The position numbers and the translations under genes are program-made. This document shows, piece after piece, positions 9,540 to 18,802 of a DNA stretch of 64,000 nucleotides. The stretch's first letter is position 1, and each line of letters opens with the position of its first letter. The DNA comes from Herbaspirillum sp. (GTDB lineage Bacteria; Pseudomonadota; Gammaproteobacteria; Burkholderiales; Burkholderiaceae_D): contig NZ_JAGIBI010000001.1 in the NCBI RefSeq assembly GCF_017744395.1, forward strand, positions 1,116,001 through 1,180,000, in the 5' to 3' direction. The notes beneath the pieces were generated by a model. It made no database searches, was not told the DNA's origin, and worked only from the letters and a program-made list of their open reading frames with translations.

Positions 9540-10028
9540 ATGGCAGTTCTGCTCACCACCAACCACGGCAACATCAAGATCGAACTGGATGCCGAAAAAG
9601 CGCCCAAGACCGTCGAGAACTTCCTGGCTTACGTGAACTCCGGCCACTACAACGGCACCATTTTCCATCGCGTGATCGACGGCTTCATGATCCAGGGCGG
9701 CGGCTTCGAACCCGGCATGAAGCAGAAGGAAACCAACGAGCCGATCGAAAACGAAGCCAAGAACGGCCTCAAGAACGAGCCCTACACCCTGGCCATGGCC
9801 CGTACCGCCGCGCCGCACTCGGCATCGGCGCAGTTCTTCATCAACGTCAAGAACAACAGCTTCCTGGACTTCCCGGGCCAGGACGGCTGGGGCTACTGCG
9901 TGTTCGGCAAGGTGGTCGAAGGTACTGAAGTGGTCGACAAGATCAAGGGCGTCAAGACCACCCGCGCCGGCATGTTCGCCGACGTCCCGGCCGAAGACGT
10001 CATCATCGAAAAGGCCGAAGTGGTCTGA
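9540..10028 (+). CDS. ppiB: cytoplasmic peptidyl-prolyl cis-trans isomerase, cyclophilin type
   Basis: A 162-residue cyclophilin without a signal peptide, hence cytoplasmic. The catalytic motif [15 protein letters not shown] and the downstream [10 protein letters not shown] are complete, as is the [12 protein letters not shown] strand of small bacterial cyclophilins. AAGGA upstream of the ATG serves as ribosome binding site. It follows the exported paralogue ppiA and precedes lpxH by 28 bases, an arrangement common in betaproteobacteria. Confidence 0.96.
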   Translation: MAVLLTTNHGNIKIELDAEKAPKTVENFLAYVNSGHYNGTIFHRVIDGFMIQGGGFEPGMKQKETNEPIENEAKNGLKNEPYTLAMARTAAPHSASAQFFINVKNNSFLDFPGQDGWGYCVFGKVVEGTEVVDKIKGVKTTRAGMFADVPAEDVIIEKAEVV

Positions 10029-10056
10029 AGCCGCTTTCGCACCGAAACGGCAAACG

Positions 10057-10848
10057 ATGACGATCTTCACGTCCTCGCAAAAAGCGCAGCCCACGGTTGC
10101 GCTTTTTGTTTCCGACCTCCACTTGCAGGCTTCGCTGCCGCGCACCACCGCGGCCTTCCTCGAATTCCTGCAAACCCATGCGGCGCAGACGCAGCGGCTC
10201 TACCTGCTGGGCGACATCTTCGAATACTGGGCCGGCGACGACGACCTCGCCACGCCCTACAACCAGGCCATCGCCGATGCCCTGAAGGCGGTGGCGCAGC
10301 AAGGCGTGCAAGTATTCTGGATCGCCGGCAACCGCGACTTCCTGGTCGGCCCCGGCTTTGCCGCGGCGGCCGGCCTGACGCTGCTGGACGACCCGCATGT
10401 GATCCGCCTGGCCGGGCGCGACATCGCACTGGCCCACGGCGACGCGCAATGCACCGACGACGTCGCCTACATGGCCTTCCGCGCCCAGGTGCGCCAACCG
10501 GCCTACCAGCAGCAGTTCCTGGCCATGCCGCTGGCGCAGCGCAAGGCCATCATCGAAGGCATGCGCAAGAACAGCCAGGACGCCAACCAGAGCAAGTCCT
10601 ACGAGATCATGGACGTCAATGCCGGCGCCATCGACCAGTTGTTCGCCCAGGCCGGCACCCGCGTACTGATCCACGGCCATACGCACCGCCCCGCCCTGCA
10701 TGTGCTGGGCAGCGGCGACGAACAGCGCCTGCGGTATGTGTTGCCGGATTGGGAATACGATGTTCAGACGCCGCGCGGCGGATGGATCGGCCTGACGGCG
10801 GATGGAGTGCTGCATCGCTTCGATGCGGCGGGCAGTGAAATTAATTAA
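10057..10848 (+). CDS. lpxH: UDP-2,3-diacylglucosamine diphosphatase
   Basis: Cleaves UDP-2,3-diacylglucosamine to lipid X and UMP in lipid A synthesis, at the inner membrane surface. The 263-residue calcineurin-like phosphoesterase has all metal-site motifs in order: SDLHL (about 19-23), GDIFEYW, GNRDFL, AHGD and HGHTHRP. The N-terminus has about 14 residues more than typical LpxH before the first strand. No other in-frame start codon exists before SDLHL, so the ATG at 10057 must be used. A terminator-like hairpin (10078-10108) lies inside this extension. Confidence 0.95.
   Translation: MTIFTSSQKAQPTVALFVSDLHLQASLPRTTAAFLEFLQTHAAQTQRLYLLGDIFEYWAGDDDLATPYNQAIADALKAVAQQGVQVFWIAGNRDFLVGPGFAAAAGLTLLDDPHVIRLAGRDIALAHGDAQCTDDVAYMAFRAQVRQPAYQQQFLAMPLAQRKAIIEGMRKNSQDANQSKSYEIMDVNAGAIDQLFAQAGTRVLIHGHTHRPALHVLGSGDEQRLRYVLPDWEYDVQTPRGGWIGLTADGVLHRFDAAGSEIN
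10078..10108 (+). terminator. terminator-like hairpin inside the lpxH 5' coding end
   Basis: A perfect 11-bp stem (CAAAAAGCGCA with TGCGCTTTTTG) and a 9-base loop, with five T in the closing arm and GTTTCC after it. It lies 50 bases after the ppiB stop and covers lpxH codons 8 to 18. It may end part of the ppiB transcripts when lpxH is not being translated. Confidence 0.5.
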
Positions 10849-10871
10849 TTGATTGATTGGCCTGCCGTCAA

Positions 10872-10913
10872 AACGCCACTGGGTCCCGGCCTTCGTCAGG
10901 ACCCAGTGGCGTT
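10872..10913. terminator. long hairpin between convergent lpxH and cysE
   Basis: A perfect 15-bp stem (AACGCCACTGGGTCC with GGACCCAGTGGCGTT) and a 12-base loop. It has no T run, so factor-dependent termination or RNA stabilisation is likely. The loop shares CCTTCGTCAGGA with the small hairpin at 33200, which suggests a dispersed REP-like element used as a bidirectional terminator. Confidence 0.6.
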
Positions 10914-10941
10914 CAGTTACCAGTAACATCCGGCATCAGCC

Positions 10942-11694
10942 TCAATCCACCAGCCTGTTCAACTGCTCGGCATCGAAGCGGCTCACTTCCTCGAAGCGCT
11001 GACAGCCTATCCCCGCTCCCTTCAACGCCGCCAGCATCACCTCGATCTGCTGCTCCTGCGCCGCCACCTGGTTGATCAGGCCATGCAATGCCTTCGACAG
11101 CGGGTCGTCGCCGTTGGGCATGACGCCGTAGGCGGCGAACATGCGCGCGGCGGCCTGCTCGCGCGGGTCCTGCGGCTGCGCCCGCTGCACGATGCGCGCC
11201 GGGTTGCCCACCGCCGTGGCGCCGGCCGGCACCTCCTTGGTGACCACGGCATTGGAGCCGACCTTGGCGCCGTCCCCCACCGTGAATCCGCCCAGCACTT
11301 TGGCCCCGGCGCCGATGATCGCGCCGCGCCCCAGCGTGGGATGGCGCTTGGCGCCCTTGGCCAGCGAAGTGCCGCCCAGGGTCACGCCCTGGTAGATGGT
11401 ACAGTCGTCGCCGATCACCGCGGTCTCGCCGATCACCACGCCAATGCCATGGTCGATGAATACGCGGCGGCCGATGGTGGCGCCCGGATGGATCTCGATG
11501 CCGGTCAGCCAGCGCGCGATATGCGAGATGAAACGCCCCAGCCACTTGAGGTCGGCCGCCCAGCAGGCGTTGGCCCAGCGGTGCATGACCACCGCATGCA
11601 GACCGGGATAACAGGTCAGCACCTCCCAATTGCTGCGCGCGGCGGGATCGCGCTCGCGAATGCTGGCGATGTCTTCACGGAGTCGGCTGAACAT
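10942..11694 (-). CDS. cysE: serine O-acetyltransferase
   Basis: Acetylates L-serine with acetyl-CoA, the first step of cysteine synthesis. The 250-residue product starts [12 protein letters not shown]; an upstream in-frame ATG at 11730 falls beside the rlmB terminator and is not used. The left-handed beta-helix of hexapeptide repeats runs from about residue 65 to 165, with the catalytic Asp81-His82 in [13 protein letters not shown] and [16 protein letters not shown] typical of CysE. The C-terminal 80 residues form an extension with a predicted helix; the extreme tail ends in NRLVD rather than the Ile that anchors the CysK complex, so that contact may differ. Confidence 0.93.
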   Translation of the reverse strand: MFSRLREDIASIRERDPAARSNWEVLTCYPGLHAVVMHRWANACWAADLKWLGRFISHIARWLTGIEIHPGATIGRRVFIDHGIGVVIGETAVIGDDCTIYQGVTLGGTSLAKGAKRHPTLGRGAIIGAGAKVLGGFTVGDGAKVGSNAVVTKEVPAGATAVGNPARIVQRAQPQDPREQAAARMFAAYGVMPNGDDPLSKALHGLINQVAAQEQQIEVMLAALKGAGIGCQRFEEVSRFDAEQLNRLVD

Positions 11695-11728
11695 GATGGA
11701 TTTCCTGAAACGGGAGATGCGGAACTGC

Positions 11729-11758
11729 AAAAAAATCGCCGGACATATAGTCCGGCGA
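11729..11758 (-). terminator. rho-independent terminator after rlmB
   Basis: A perfect 9-bp stem (TCGCCGGAC with GTCCGGCGA) and a 5-base loop, followed on the minus strand by seven T. It lies 26 bases after the rlmB stop and separates the rnr-rlmB transcript from cysE. Confidence 0.9.
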
Positions 11759-11783
11759 CATTGTCATTGCGAGATGACCGGAC

Positions 11784-12521
11784 TTACTTGGGCAAGCGCT
11801 GGCGTCGCGCCTCGTACAGACAGACGCCGGAAGCGACCGACACGTTCAGGCTCTCGACCGAGCCGAACATCGGGATGTTGACCAGGATGTCGCAGGTTTC
11901 GCGCGTCAGGCGGCGCATGCCTTCGCCTTCCGAGCCCATCACCAGCGCGGTCGGGCCGGTGAAGTCGCCTTCGTACAAACCCTTCTCGGCGTCGTCGGAA
12001 GTGCCGATGATCCACACGCCGCGCTCCTTCAGGTCGCGCATGGTGCGCGCCAGGTTGGTGACGGTGATGTAGGGCACGGTATCGGAAGCGCCGCTGGAAA
12101 CCTTCATGGCGGTGGCGTTCAAGCCGACTGCCCTATCCTTGGGAGCGATCACCGCATGCGCGCCGGCGCCGTCGGCCACGCGCAGGCAGGCGCCCAGGTT
12201 ATGCGGGTCGGTGATGCCGTCCAGGATCAGCAGCAGCGGCGGGCCCTGCACCGCGTCCAGCAGTTCATCCAGGGTGCGCGCCAGCGACAGCGCGGCGGCC
12301 TTGGCCACCACGCCCTGGTGGCGGCGCGTGCCGACCATCGCCGACAGGCGCTGGTCGTCGGCCTGGATGATGCGCACGTTGGCTTCCTTGGCCGCGTGCA
12401 GCATGTCCAGCATGCGGCGGTCGCGCCGCTCGGCGTCCACATAGATTTCATCCACCGAGGAAGCCTCGTGGCGAATGCGGGACGTGACGGCATGGAAGCC
12501 GAAAATCATTTTGCTCTTCAT
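11784..12521 (-). CDS. rlmB: 23S rRNA (guanosine-2251-2'-O)-methyltransferase
   Basis: Methylates the ribose of G2251 in the ribosomal P-loop using S-adenosylmethionine. The 245-residue product has an N-terminal L30e-like RNA-binding domain (about 1-75) and a SPOUT domain with the knot motifs [25 protein letters not shown] and [15 protein letters not shown]. It lies 54 bases after rnr; the rnr-rlmB pairing is widespread in proteobacteria and supports cotranscription. A strong terminator follows. Confidence 0.95.
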   Translation of the reverse strand: MKSKMIFGFHAVTSRIRHEASSVDEIYVDAERRDRRMLDMLHAAKEANVRIIQADDQRLSAMVGTRRHQGVVAKAAALSLARTLDELLDAVQGPPLLLILDGITDPHNLGACLRVADGAGAHAVIAPKDRAVGLNATAMKVSSGASDTVPYITVTNLARTMRDLKERGVWIIGTSDDAEKGLYEGDFTGPTALVMGSEGEGMRRLTRETCDILVNIPMFGSVESLNVSVASGVCLYEARRQRLPK

Positions 12522-12575
12522 AAATCCTGCTGGTTTCTTCTCTTGCTGTAAATCCGTTATCGGGGGCGGAAGCGA

Positions 12576-15068
12576 TCAGCGCTTCTTCTTGCCGCCCTTG
12601 TTGAAGCCCTTGGCCGAGGCGCGCTTGCGGTCGGCTTCGCCGGGGCGCCCGCGCGCCGCGCTGCCGCCGCTTCCCTTGGCCTTGGCGGCGGCCTTGGCCG
12701 GCTTGGGCGGGGCCGCTTTCCTGGCCTTCGCGGCCGGCTGCTTGGCGGCGCCGGCCGGCTTGCCGCGCGCGGCGCTTTCGGCGCGCTTGGCCTCGTTCTT
12801 GATCAGCGTGCGGATGCCCGGCTCGTTGACCAGCGACAGGTCGATCTTGCGCGCATCCAGGTCGACCCGGCTGACCTGCACGGTGACGCGGTCGGTCAAC
12901 TGGTAGCGGATGCCGGTGCGCTCGCCGCGCAGCTCGTGGCGCGCCTCGTCGTACTGGAAGTAGTCGGCGCCCAGTTCGGTGACGTGCACCAGGCCTTCGA
13001 TGTACAGCGCGTCGAGCTGCACGAAGATGCCGAAGGTGGCCACGCCGGAAATGGTGCCGGTGAATTCCTCGCCCAGCTTGTCGCGGATGAAGTAGCACTT
13101 CAGCCAGGCCTCGACGTCGCGCGAAGCCTCGTCGGCGCGGCGCTCGTTGGCCGAGCAGTGCAGGCCCAGCGCTTCCCAGATGCCCTGGCTGCCTTCGTTG
13201 CGCGCATTGTGCGTCTTCTTGCCGGCGGCCTTGTCGGCCGCGCGCTGTTGCTGCTGCATCTTGCGCGCCGCCGGCGAGATCGAGGTGTTCAGCGCGCTGC
13301 TGTCGATGCCCTTGGGCTCATAGCGCTTGCCCTGCAGCACGGCCTTGATGGCGCGGTGCGTGAGCAGGTCGGGATAGCGGCGGATCGGGCTGGTGAAGTG
13401 CGCGTAGGATTCGTAGGACAGGCCGAAGTGGCCGATGTTGTCCGGGCTGTAGACCGCCTGCTGCATCGAGCGCAGCAGCATGGTCTGGATCAGCACCGCA
13501 TCCGGGCGCGCCTTGATCTTGGGCATCAGCTCGGCGTAGTCGGCGGCACTGGGCGTGTCGCCGCCGCCCAGGTTCAGGCCCACCTGCTTCAGGAACGTGC
13601 GCAGCTGCGTCAGCTTTTCCTTGGTGGGACCGGCGTGGATGCGGTACAGCGCCGGATGGTCGTGGCGCTTCAACAGGTCGGCGGCGCAGACGTTGGCCGC
13701 CAGCATGCATTCTTCGATCAGGCGGTGCGCGTCGTTGCGGGTGCGCGGCAGGATCTTCTCGATCTTGCCGGCGGCGTTGCAGACGATATAGGTCTCGGTG
13801 GTCTCGAAGTCGATCGCGCCGCGCGCCTGGCGCGCCTGCAGCAGGGCCTGGAACACTTCGTACAGATGCGTCAGGTGCGGCACCAGGCCGATGCGGCGCG
13901 CCGCCTCCGGTCCCTTGGTATTGGCCAGGATGGAGGCCACTTCGGTATAGGTCAGGCGCGCGGCCGAATGGATCACGGCCGGGTAGAACTGGTAGGCCTT
14001 GATCTCGCCCTTGGCGGTGATCACGGCGTCGCACACCAGCGTCAGGCGGTCGACGTCCGGGTTCAGCGAGCACAGGCCGTTGGACAGCTTTTCCGGCAGC
14101 ATCGGGATCACCCGGCGCGGGAAGTAGACCGAGGTGCTGCGCTCCAGCGCATCCACGTCCAGCGCATCGTTGGGCTTGACGTAGTGACTGACGTCGGCGA
14201 TCGCCACGATCAGGCGGTAGCCCTTGGCGCGGCCGATCTTGACCGGTTCGCAATAGACCGCATCGTCGAAGTCGCGCGCATCTTCGCCGTCGATGGTGAC
14301 CAGCGGCACATCGCGCAGGTCGACGCGGTCCTTCAGGTCGGCCGCGCGCACTTCGCTGGGCAGCTTGGCCGACAGCTTCTTGGCGGCATCCGAGAATTCA
14401 TGCGGCACGCCGTATTTGCGCACCGCGATTTCGATTTCCATGCCGGGGTCGTCGATATCGCCCAGGATCTCGACGATCTTGCCCACCGGCTGGGTGTAGC
14501 GCGACGGCTGCTCGGTCAACTCCACGCTGACCACCTGCCCCGCCTTGGCCTTGCCCGGCGATCCCGCCAGCAGCACGTCGTGGCCGATGCGCTTGTCTTC
14601 GGGCGCCACCACCCATACGCCGTTCTCATTGAGGAGGCGGCCGATCACATGGGTATTGGCGCGCTCCACCACTTCCACGATGGTGCCTTCCGGACGGCCG
14701 CGGCGGTCGGTGCCGACGATGCGCGCCTGGACGCGGTCGCCGTGCATGACCTTCTGCATTTCCTTCTCGGGCAGGAACAGGTCGTCGCTGCCGTCGTCCG
14801 GCAACAGGAAGCCGAACCCGTCGCGATGGCTGGACACCCGCCCTTCGATGAAATTGGGCGAATGGGTCAGCTTGTAGTTGCCGGCGCGATCGGGCTTGAT
14901 CTGGCCGTCGCGTTCCATGGCGTTGAGCCGGCGCGTCAGGCCGTCCATCTCATCGGGCTTGACGCCGAGCGCCGCCGCCAGGCTGGGCGCGCTTTGCGCC
15001 GTGGGCGAAGTACGCAGGATGCCGAGGATTTCTTCCCGGCTGGGAATGGAGTAAGGGAATTGGCTCAA
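12576..15068 (-). CDS. rnr: ribonuclease R
   Basis: Processive 3'-5' exoribonuclease that degrades structured RNA and takes part in rRNA and tmRNA quality control. The 830-residue protein has an N-terminal winged helix (about 10-65), cold-shock domains (about 75-230), the RNB catalytic domain with IDGEDARDFDDAVY (metal-binding Asp260, Asp266, Asp268, Asp269), an S1 domain (about 640-740) and a Lys/Arg/Ala-rich tail that helps unwind duplexes. rlmB follows. The gene starts 229 bases from the divergent tRNA-Leu. Confidence 0.97.
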   Translation of the reverse strand: MSQFPYSIPSREEILGILRTSPTAQSAPSLAAALGVKPDEMDGLTRRLNAMERDGQIKPDRAGNYKLTHSPNFIEGRVSSHRDGFGFLLPDDGSDDLFLPEKEMQKVMHGDRVQARIVGTDRRGRPEGTIVEVVERANTHVIGRLLNENGVWVVAPEDKRIGHDVLLAGSPGKAKAGQVVSVELTEQPSRYTQPVGKIVEILGDIDDPGMEIEIAVRKYGVPHEFSDAAKKLSAKLPSEVRAADLKDRVDLRDVPLVTIDGEDARDFDDAVYCEPVKIGRAKGYRLIVAIADVSHYVKPNDALDVDALERSTSVYFPRRVIPMLPEKLSNGLCSLNPDVDRLTLVCDAVITAKGEIKAYQFYPAVIHSAARLTYTEVASILANTKGPEAARRIGLVPHLTHLYEVFQALLQARQARGAIDFETTETYIVCNAAGKIEKILPRTRNDAHRLIEECMLAANVCAADLLKRHDHPALYRIHAGPTKEKLTQLRTFLKQVGLNLGGGDTPSAADYAELMPKIKARPDAVLIQTMLLRSMQQAVYSPDNIGHFGLSYESYAHFTSPIRRYPDLLTHRAIKAVLQGKRYEPKGIDSSALNTSISPAARKMQQQQRAADKAAGKKTHNARNEGSQGIWEALGLHCSANERRADEASRDVEAWLKCYFIRDKLGEEFTGTISGVATFGIFVQLDALYIEGLVHVTELGADYFQYDEARHELRGERTGIRYQLTDRVTVQVSRVDLDARKIDLSLVNEPGIRTLIKNEAKRAESAARGKPAGAAKQPAAKARKAAPPKPAKAAAKAKGSGGSAARGRPGEADRKRASAKGFNKGGKKKR

Positions 15069-15241
15069 AAGTGTCGTTCGCGCAATTGTTATTGATGAAA
15101 CCGGCGCCGGTGCGCCGATACGGACGAATAAGCCCTAGTGTAACGGAGTTGCGGCTATTTACCTAACCGCAATACGGCTTGTCCGGCACCGGCCCGTTCT
15201 GCCCCTTCGGAAGAAATTGCAAATTTCTCCGCACAAAGGTA

Positions 15242-15269
15242 TTGACACGGGCCTCATATCGTATATAAT
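15242..15269 (+). promoter_or_regulatory. sigma70 promoter of tRNA-Leu
   Basis: A consensus -35 TTGACA (15242-15247), a 16-base spacer and a consensus -10 TATAAT (15264-15269), 27 bases before the mature tRNA. It is the best-matching promoter in the window. Confidence 0.9.
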
Positions 15270-15296
15270 CGCATTCTTTCGCTTTACAGCGTTAAA

Positions 15297-15381
15297 GCCC
15301 ACGTGGCGGAATTGGTAGACGCGCATGGTTCAGGTCCATGTGCCGCGAGGTGTGGGGGTTCGAGTCCCTCCGTGGGCACCA
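15297..15381 (+). tRNA. tRNA-Leu (anticodon CAG)
   Basis: 85 bases. The acceptor stem is GCCCACG with CGTGGGC, followed by discriminator A and an encoded CCA. The D arm contains GGCGGAATTGGTAGACGC. The anticodon stem CATGG/CCATG closes the loop TTCAGGT with anticodon CAG, reading CUG, the main leucine codon in this GC-rich genome. A long class II variable arm and a GGTTCGAGTCC T-loop complete it. Confidence 0.97.
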
Positions 15382-15387
15382 AAACAT

Positions 15388-15421
15388 AAAAGGTCGATTG
15401 ATGAAAATCAATCGGCCTTTT
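15388..15421 (+). terminator. terminator of tRNA-Leu
   Basis: A 15-bp stem (AAAAGGTCGATTGAT with ATCAATCGGCCTTTT, one T-G wobble) closed by a GAAA loop, 6 bases after the tRNA. The four T of the closing arm complete the signal, so the tRNA is a single-gene transcript. Confidence 0.85.
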
Positions 15422-15543
15422 GCGTTTCCGGGGGCCGAAAAAACGCCCCGGCACTTCCGCCACGCAATCAAGGCGAAGTCCTGGCGCCTTCCGTACTACA
15501 CTAGCCGGACTCCGATCATCCCCAAGCACCGAATTCTCCATCG

Positions 15544-17055
15544 ATGCCGCCCTCCCATTTCGACACGTCCCTGGTCTGGTTCCGCCGCGACCTGCGCGAT
15601 ACCGACCATGCGGCGCTCTACTACGCGCTCTCGCGCAGCAAGAGAGTCTACTGCGCCTTCGTATTCGATACCGATATTCTCGCGCCCCTGCTGCGCAACG
15701 GCATACGCCAGGACCGGCGCATCGAGTTCATCCGGGACAGCCTGGCCGAACTCGACCGCTCCCTGCGCCGCGACGGCGGCGGCCTGATCGTGCTGCACGA
15801 CAGCGCCGCGCGCGCCATCCCGCCATTGGCCGCGCGCCTGGGCGCACAGGCCGTCTTTGCCAATACCGACTACGAACCCGGCGCCGTGGCGCGCGACGAA
15901 AAGGTGGCCGAGTCGCTCCAGCGCGACGGCATCCTGTTCTTCAGCAGCAAGGATCAGGCGATCTTCGACAAGGACGAAGTGCTGTCGCAAGCCGGCAAGC
16001 CGTTCTCCGTCTTCACGCCCTACAAGAACGCCTGGATGGCGCGCCTGGCCGGGGCCGGCGGCGATTTCTTCCTGCGAGCCTATCCGGTTGAGAAATACCG
16101 TGCCGCGCTGGCCGCGCCACCGGCCGACGCGGCGTATGCCCTGCCCTCGCTGGAAAGCCTGGGCTTCGCGCCGAGCAATCTGCATGAGCTGAAGATCCCC
16201 ACCGGCATGTCCGGCGCCGATACGCTGTTCGAAGATTTCCTTGGCCGCATCGGCGCCTATGGCACGGCGCGCGACTATCCCGCGGTCAAGGGTCCGTCTT
16301 ACCTGTCGGTACACCTGCGCTTCGGCACGATCTCCATCCGCACCCTGGCGCGTACGGCGCTGCAGGCAATGCATGCCGGCCACGGCGGCACAGGCGCGGC
16401 GACCTGGCTGTCCGAGCTGGCCTGGCGCGATTTCTACTTCATGATCCTGCACCACCACCCGCGTGTGGCCACCCGGGCGTTCAAACCCGAATATGACGCC
16501 ATCGAATGGGAAAACGGCCGCCAGGCGCAAGATGATTTCGCCGCCTGGCGCGAAGGCCGCACCGGCTATCCGCTGGTAGACGCGGCCATGCTGCAGATCA
16601 ATCGGACCGGCTATATGCACAACCGCCTGCGCATGGTGGTCGCCAGCTTCCTGAGCAAGGACCTGGGCCTGGACTGGCGCTGGGGCGAACAGTACTTCGC
16701 CGCCCACCTGAACGACTTCGACCTCGCCGCCAACAACGGCGGCTGGCAATGGGCCTCCTCATCCGGCTGCGATGCCCAGCCCTACTTCCGCATCTTCAAC
16801 CCGGTGACGCAATCCGAAAAGTTCGATCCCGAAGGAAAATTCATCCGGCGCTACCTGCCGCAACTGGCCGGCCTGCCGGACAAGCGCATCCATGCGCCGT
16901 GGACAGCCACACCCGACGAACTGCGCCAGGCCGGCCTGGCACTGGGCAAGGATTATCCATTGCCCATCGTCGACCATGCCCTGGCGCGCGAACGCACGCT
17001 GCAACGCTACGCTGTCGTCAAGCAGGCCGGCAAGGCACCGCAAGAAGCCGCCTGA
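15544..17055 (+). CDS. phrB: deoxyribodipyrimidine photo-lyase
   Basis: Light-driven repair of cyclobutane pyrimidine dimers. The 503-residue product has an N-terminal Rossmann-like antenna domain (about 1-140; LVWFRRDLRDTDHAAL) and a C-terminal FAD domain with LSELAWRDFYFMIL, RMVVASFLSKDLGLDWRWGE and NNGGWQWASSSGCDAQPYFRIFNP, the usual signature of class I CPD photolyases with their electron-transfer tryptophans. It stands alone, convergent with the MFS gene 24 bases away. Confidence 0.95.
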   Translation: MPPSHFDTSLVWFRRDLRDTDHAALYYALSRSKRVYCAFVFDTDILAPLLRNGIRQDRRIEFIRDSLAELDRSLRRDGGGLIVLHDSAARAIPPLAARLGAQAVFANTDYEPGAVARDEKVAESLQRDGILFFSSKDQAIFDKDEVLSQAGKPFSVFTPYKNAWMARLAGAGGDFFLRAYPVEKYRAALAAPPADAAYALPSLESLGFAPSNLHELKIPTGMSGADTLFEDFLGRIGAYGTARDYPAVKGPSYLSVHLRFGTISIRTLARTALQAMHAGHGGTGAATWLSELAWRDFYFMILHHHPRVATRAFKPEYDAIEWENGRQAQDDFAAWREGRTGYPLVDAAMLQINRTGYMHNRLRMVVASFLSKDLGLDWRWGEQYFAAHLNDFDLAANNGGWQWASSSGCDAQPYFRIFNPVTQSEKFDPEGKFIRRYLPQLAGLPDKRIHAPWTATPDELRQAGLALGKDYPLPIVDHALARERTLQRYAVVKQAGKAPQEAA

Positions 17056-17079
17056 AGCCCCGGAAGAGTCGGGAAAGGC

Positions 17080-18678
17080 CTACTCCGACATCACCGGCTC
17101 GACCTTGTCCTCGCTGCCGAACTTGATCGGCGGCACCCGCCGCACCATCCACAAACCGGCCAGGCCAGCCACGATGGCAATGGCGATGCCCATATGGATC
17201 GCCCCCACCAGCGCATCGCGCGCGGCATCGAGCAGCGCCGAGCCGTTATGCCCGGCCTTCATCAATTGCGCCAGCAACACCGACTGGATGTCATGGTTGA
17301 CCAGCACCTCCGGGTCGCTGAACTCCTTGAGCCATTGCGCCGCATGGTCGCCCTCCAGCGCCTTCTGCACGCCGTTGCCGTACATCTGGCTGACCAGCGT
17401 GCCGGTCACGGCGGTGCCCAGCATGCCGCCGATCATGCGCAGCGACTGCAGCAAGGCGGTGGCGATGCCCAGGTGCTGGCGGCTGGCAGCCTGCTGGGCG
17501 AACACGGTCAGGTTCGGCAGGATCAGGCCCAGCCCGAAGCCGCCGGCCAGCATGGTCGCCAGCATGAAACCGTTGCCGGTGCCGCGGTCGCACAGCACCA
17601 CGCCCAGGCAGGACGCCGCCACCAGCACGAAGCCCACCGTCATCATCATGTTGGGATTGGGGATGCGCATGATGATGCGGCCGTTGACGATGCTGGCCAC
17701 GGTGATACAGGCCACCAGCGGCGTGATCAGCAAACCGGCCTCGCGCGGGGTCATCCCGAAGCCGCCCTGGAACAGCAGCGGCGCATACATCAGCAGCGAG
17801 AACATGGCGAAACCGGCCAGCACCGACAAGATGAACAGGCTAGACAGCGCGCGGTCGCGCATCATCTCGAACGGCAGGATCGGCTGCTCGGCGCACTGCT
17901 CCCACTTCCACAGCGCATAGAAAGCCGCCACGCTGAGCACCAGCAGCGCCAGCATGCCGCCGGTGATGCCGCGCTTGGGCAACAATTCGACCAGCAGTTG
18001 CAGGCTGCCCAGCGACAGCGAGATCAGCAGCGCGCCCGGCCAGTCCAGGCGCATCTTGCCCTGGTGCTGGATATGGCGGATATGCGGCACGAAGCGCCAG
18101 ACGAAGAATAGCGAAATCGCCCCGATCGGCAAGTTGCAGTAGAACACCCAGCGCCAGCCCAGGCCCTGCGTCAGGAAACCGCCCAGCGAAGGGCCGACGG
18201 CGGTGGCGATGCCGAACGAGACGGAGAGGATGACCTGCCAGCGCAGGCGCACGCGCGGATCGGGAAACAGGTCGGCGACGGAAGCGAAACAGGTGCCCAC
18301 CAGCATGCCGCCACCGATGCCCTGCAGGCCGCGCGCCAGTACCAGGAACAGCATGTTGCCGGCCATGCCGCATAGCGCCGAGGCCGCCACGAAAACGATG
18401 ATGGAGGCGATCACGAACGGCTTGCGGCCGAAATAGTCGCCCAGCCGCCCGAAGATCGGCACGGTGATCACCGATGTCAGCAGGTAGGAAGTGGCCACCC
18501 AGGCATAAAGTTCAAACCCCTTGAGTTCGGCCACGATGGTGGGCAGCGCGGTGCCGACGATGGTCTGGTCCAGCGCCACCAGCATGATGACGAAGCAGAT
18601 GCCCAGGGTGGCCAGCAGGGATTCGCGGAAAGGCAGGACTTGGCCGCTGGAGTGCGCGGCATCGGTATGGAGGGCCAT
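17080..18678 (-). CDS. DHA2-family MFS drug efflux transporter (EmrB/QacA type)
   Basis: A 532-residue inner-membrane proton antiporter with about 14 transmembrane helices. Motif VMLVALDQTIVGTALPTI in helix 1 is characteristic of the 14-helix DHA2 group, and GRLGDYFGRKPF is the conserved loop 2-3 motif. The last hydrophobic segment (VAGLAGLWMVRRV) is followed by a short acidic tail. No membrane-fusion protein or outer-membrane channel gene is adjacent, so it probably works alone or with a partner elsewhere. The substrate cannot be told from the sequence. Confidence 0.9.
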   Translation of the reverse strand: MALHTDAAHSSGQVLPFRESLLATLGICFVIMLVALDQTIVGTALPTIVAELKGFELYAWVATSYLLTSVITVPIFGRLGDYFGRKPFVIASIIVFVAASALCGMAGNMLFLVLARGLQGIGGGMLVGTCFASVADLFPDPRVRLRWQVILSVSFGIATAVGPSLGGFLTQGLGWRWVFYCNLPIGAISLFFVWRFVPHIRHIQHQGKMRLDWPGALLISLSLGSLQLLVELLPKRGITGGMLALLVLSVAAFYALWKWEQCAEQPILPFEMMRDRALSSLFILSVLAGFAMFSLLMYAPLLFQGGFGMTPREAGLLITPLVACITVASIVNGRIIMRIPNPNMMMTVGFVLVAASCLGVVLCDRGTGNGFMLATMLAGGFGLGLILPNLTVFAQQAASRQHLGIATALLQSLRMIGGMLGTAVTGTLVSQMYGNGVQKALEGDHAAQWLKEFSDPEVLVNHDIQSVLLAQLMKAGHNGSALLDAARDALVGAIHMGIAIAIVAGLAGLWMVRRVPPIKFGSEDKVEPVMSE

Positions 18679-18802
18679 GTTGCGAGGAAGACAATCCGGG
18701 AAGAGGCGCCAACGCGCCGATGCGGCATTTTAGCAATTGGCGGCGTTTGTTGCTGGGAGGCAGCGCATGCCTCCGCACCCTCGCAGCCTTCTTGCAACCC
18801 TC

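Noticed and set aside
12936..15095. 719-codon rightward open frame opposite rnr
   Set aside because: Antisense shadow of a high-GC gene; the translation is rich in His, Arg, Gln and Ala with no domain, whereas rnr on the other strand has all its motifs.
17080..18678. MFS pump as part of a tripartite EmrAB-TolC system
   Set aside because: No membrane-fusion or outer-membrane channel gene is next to it in this window.
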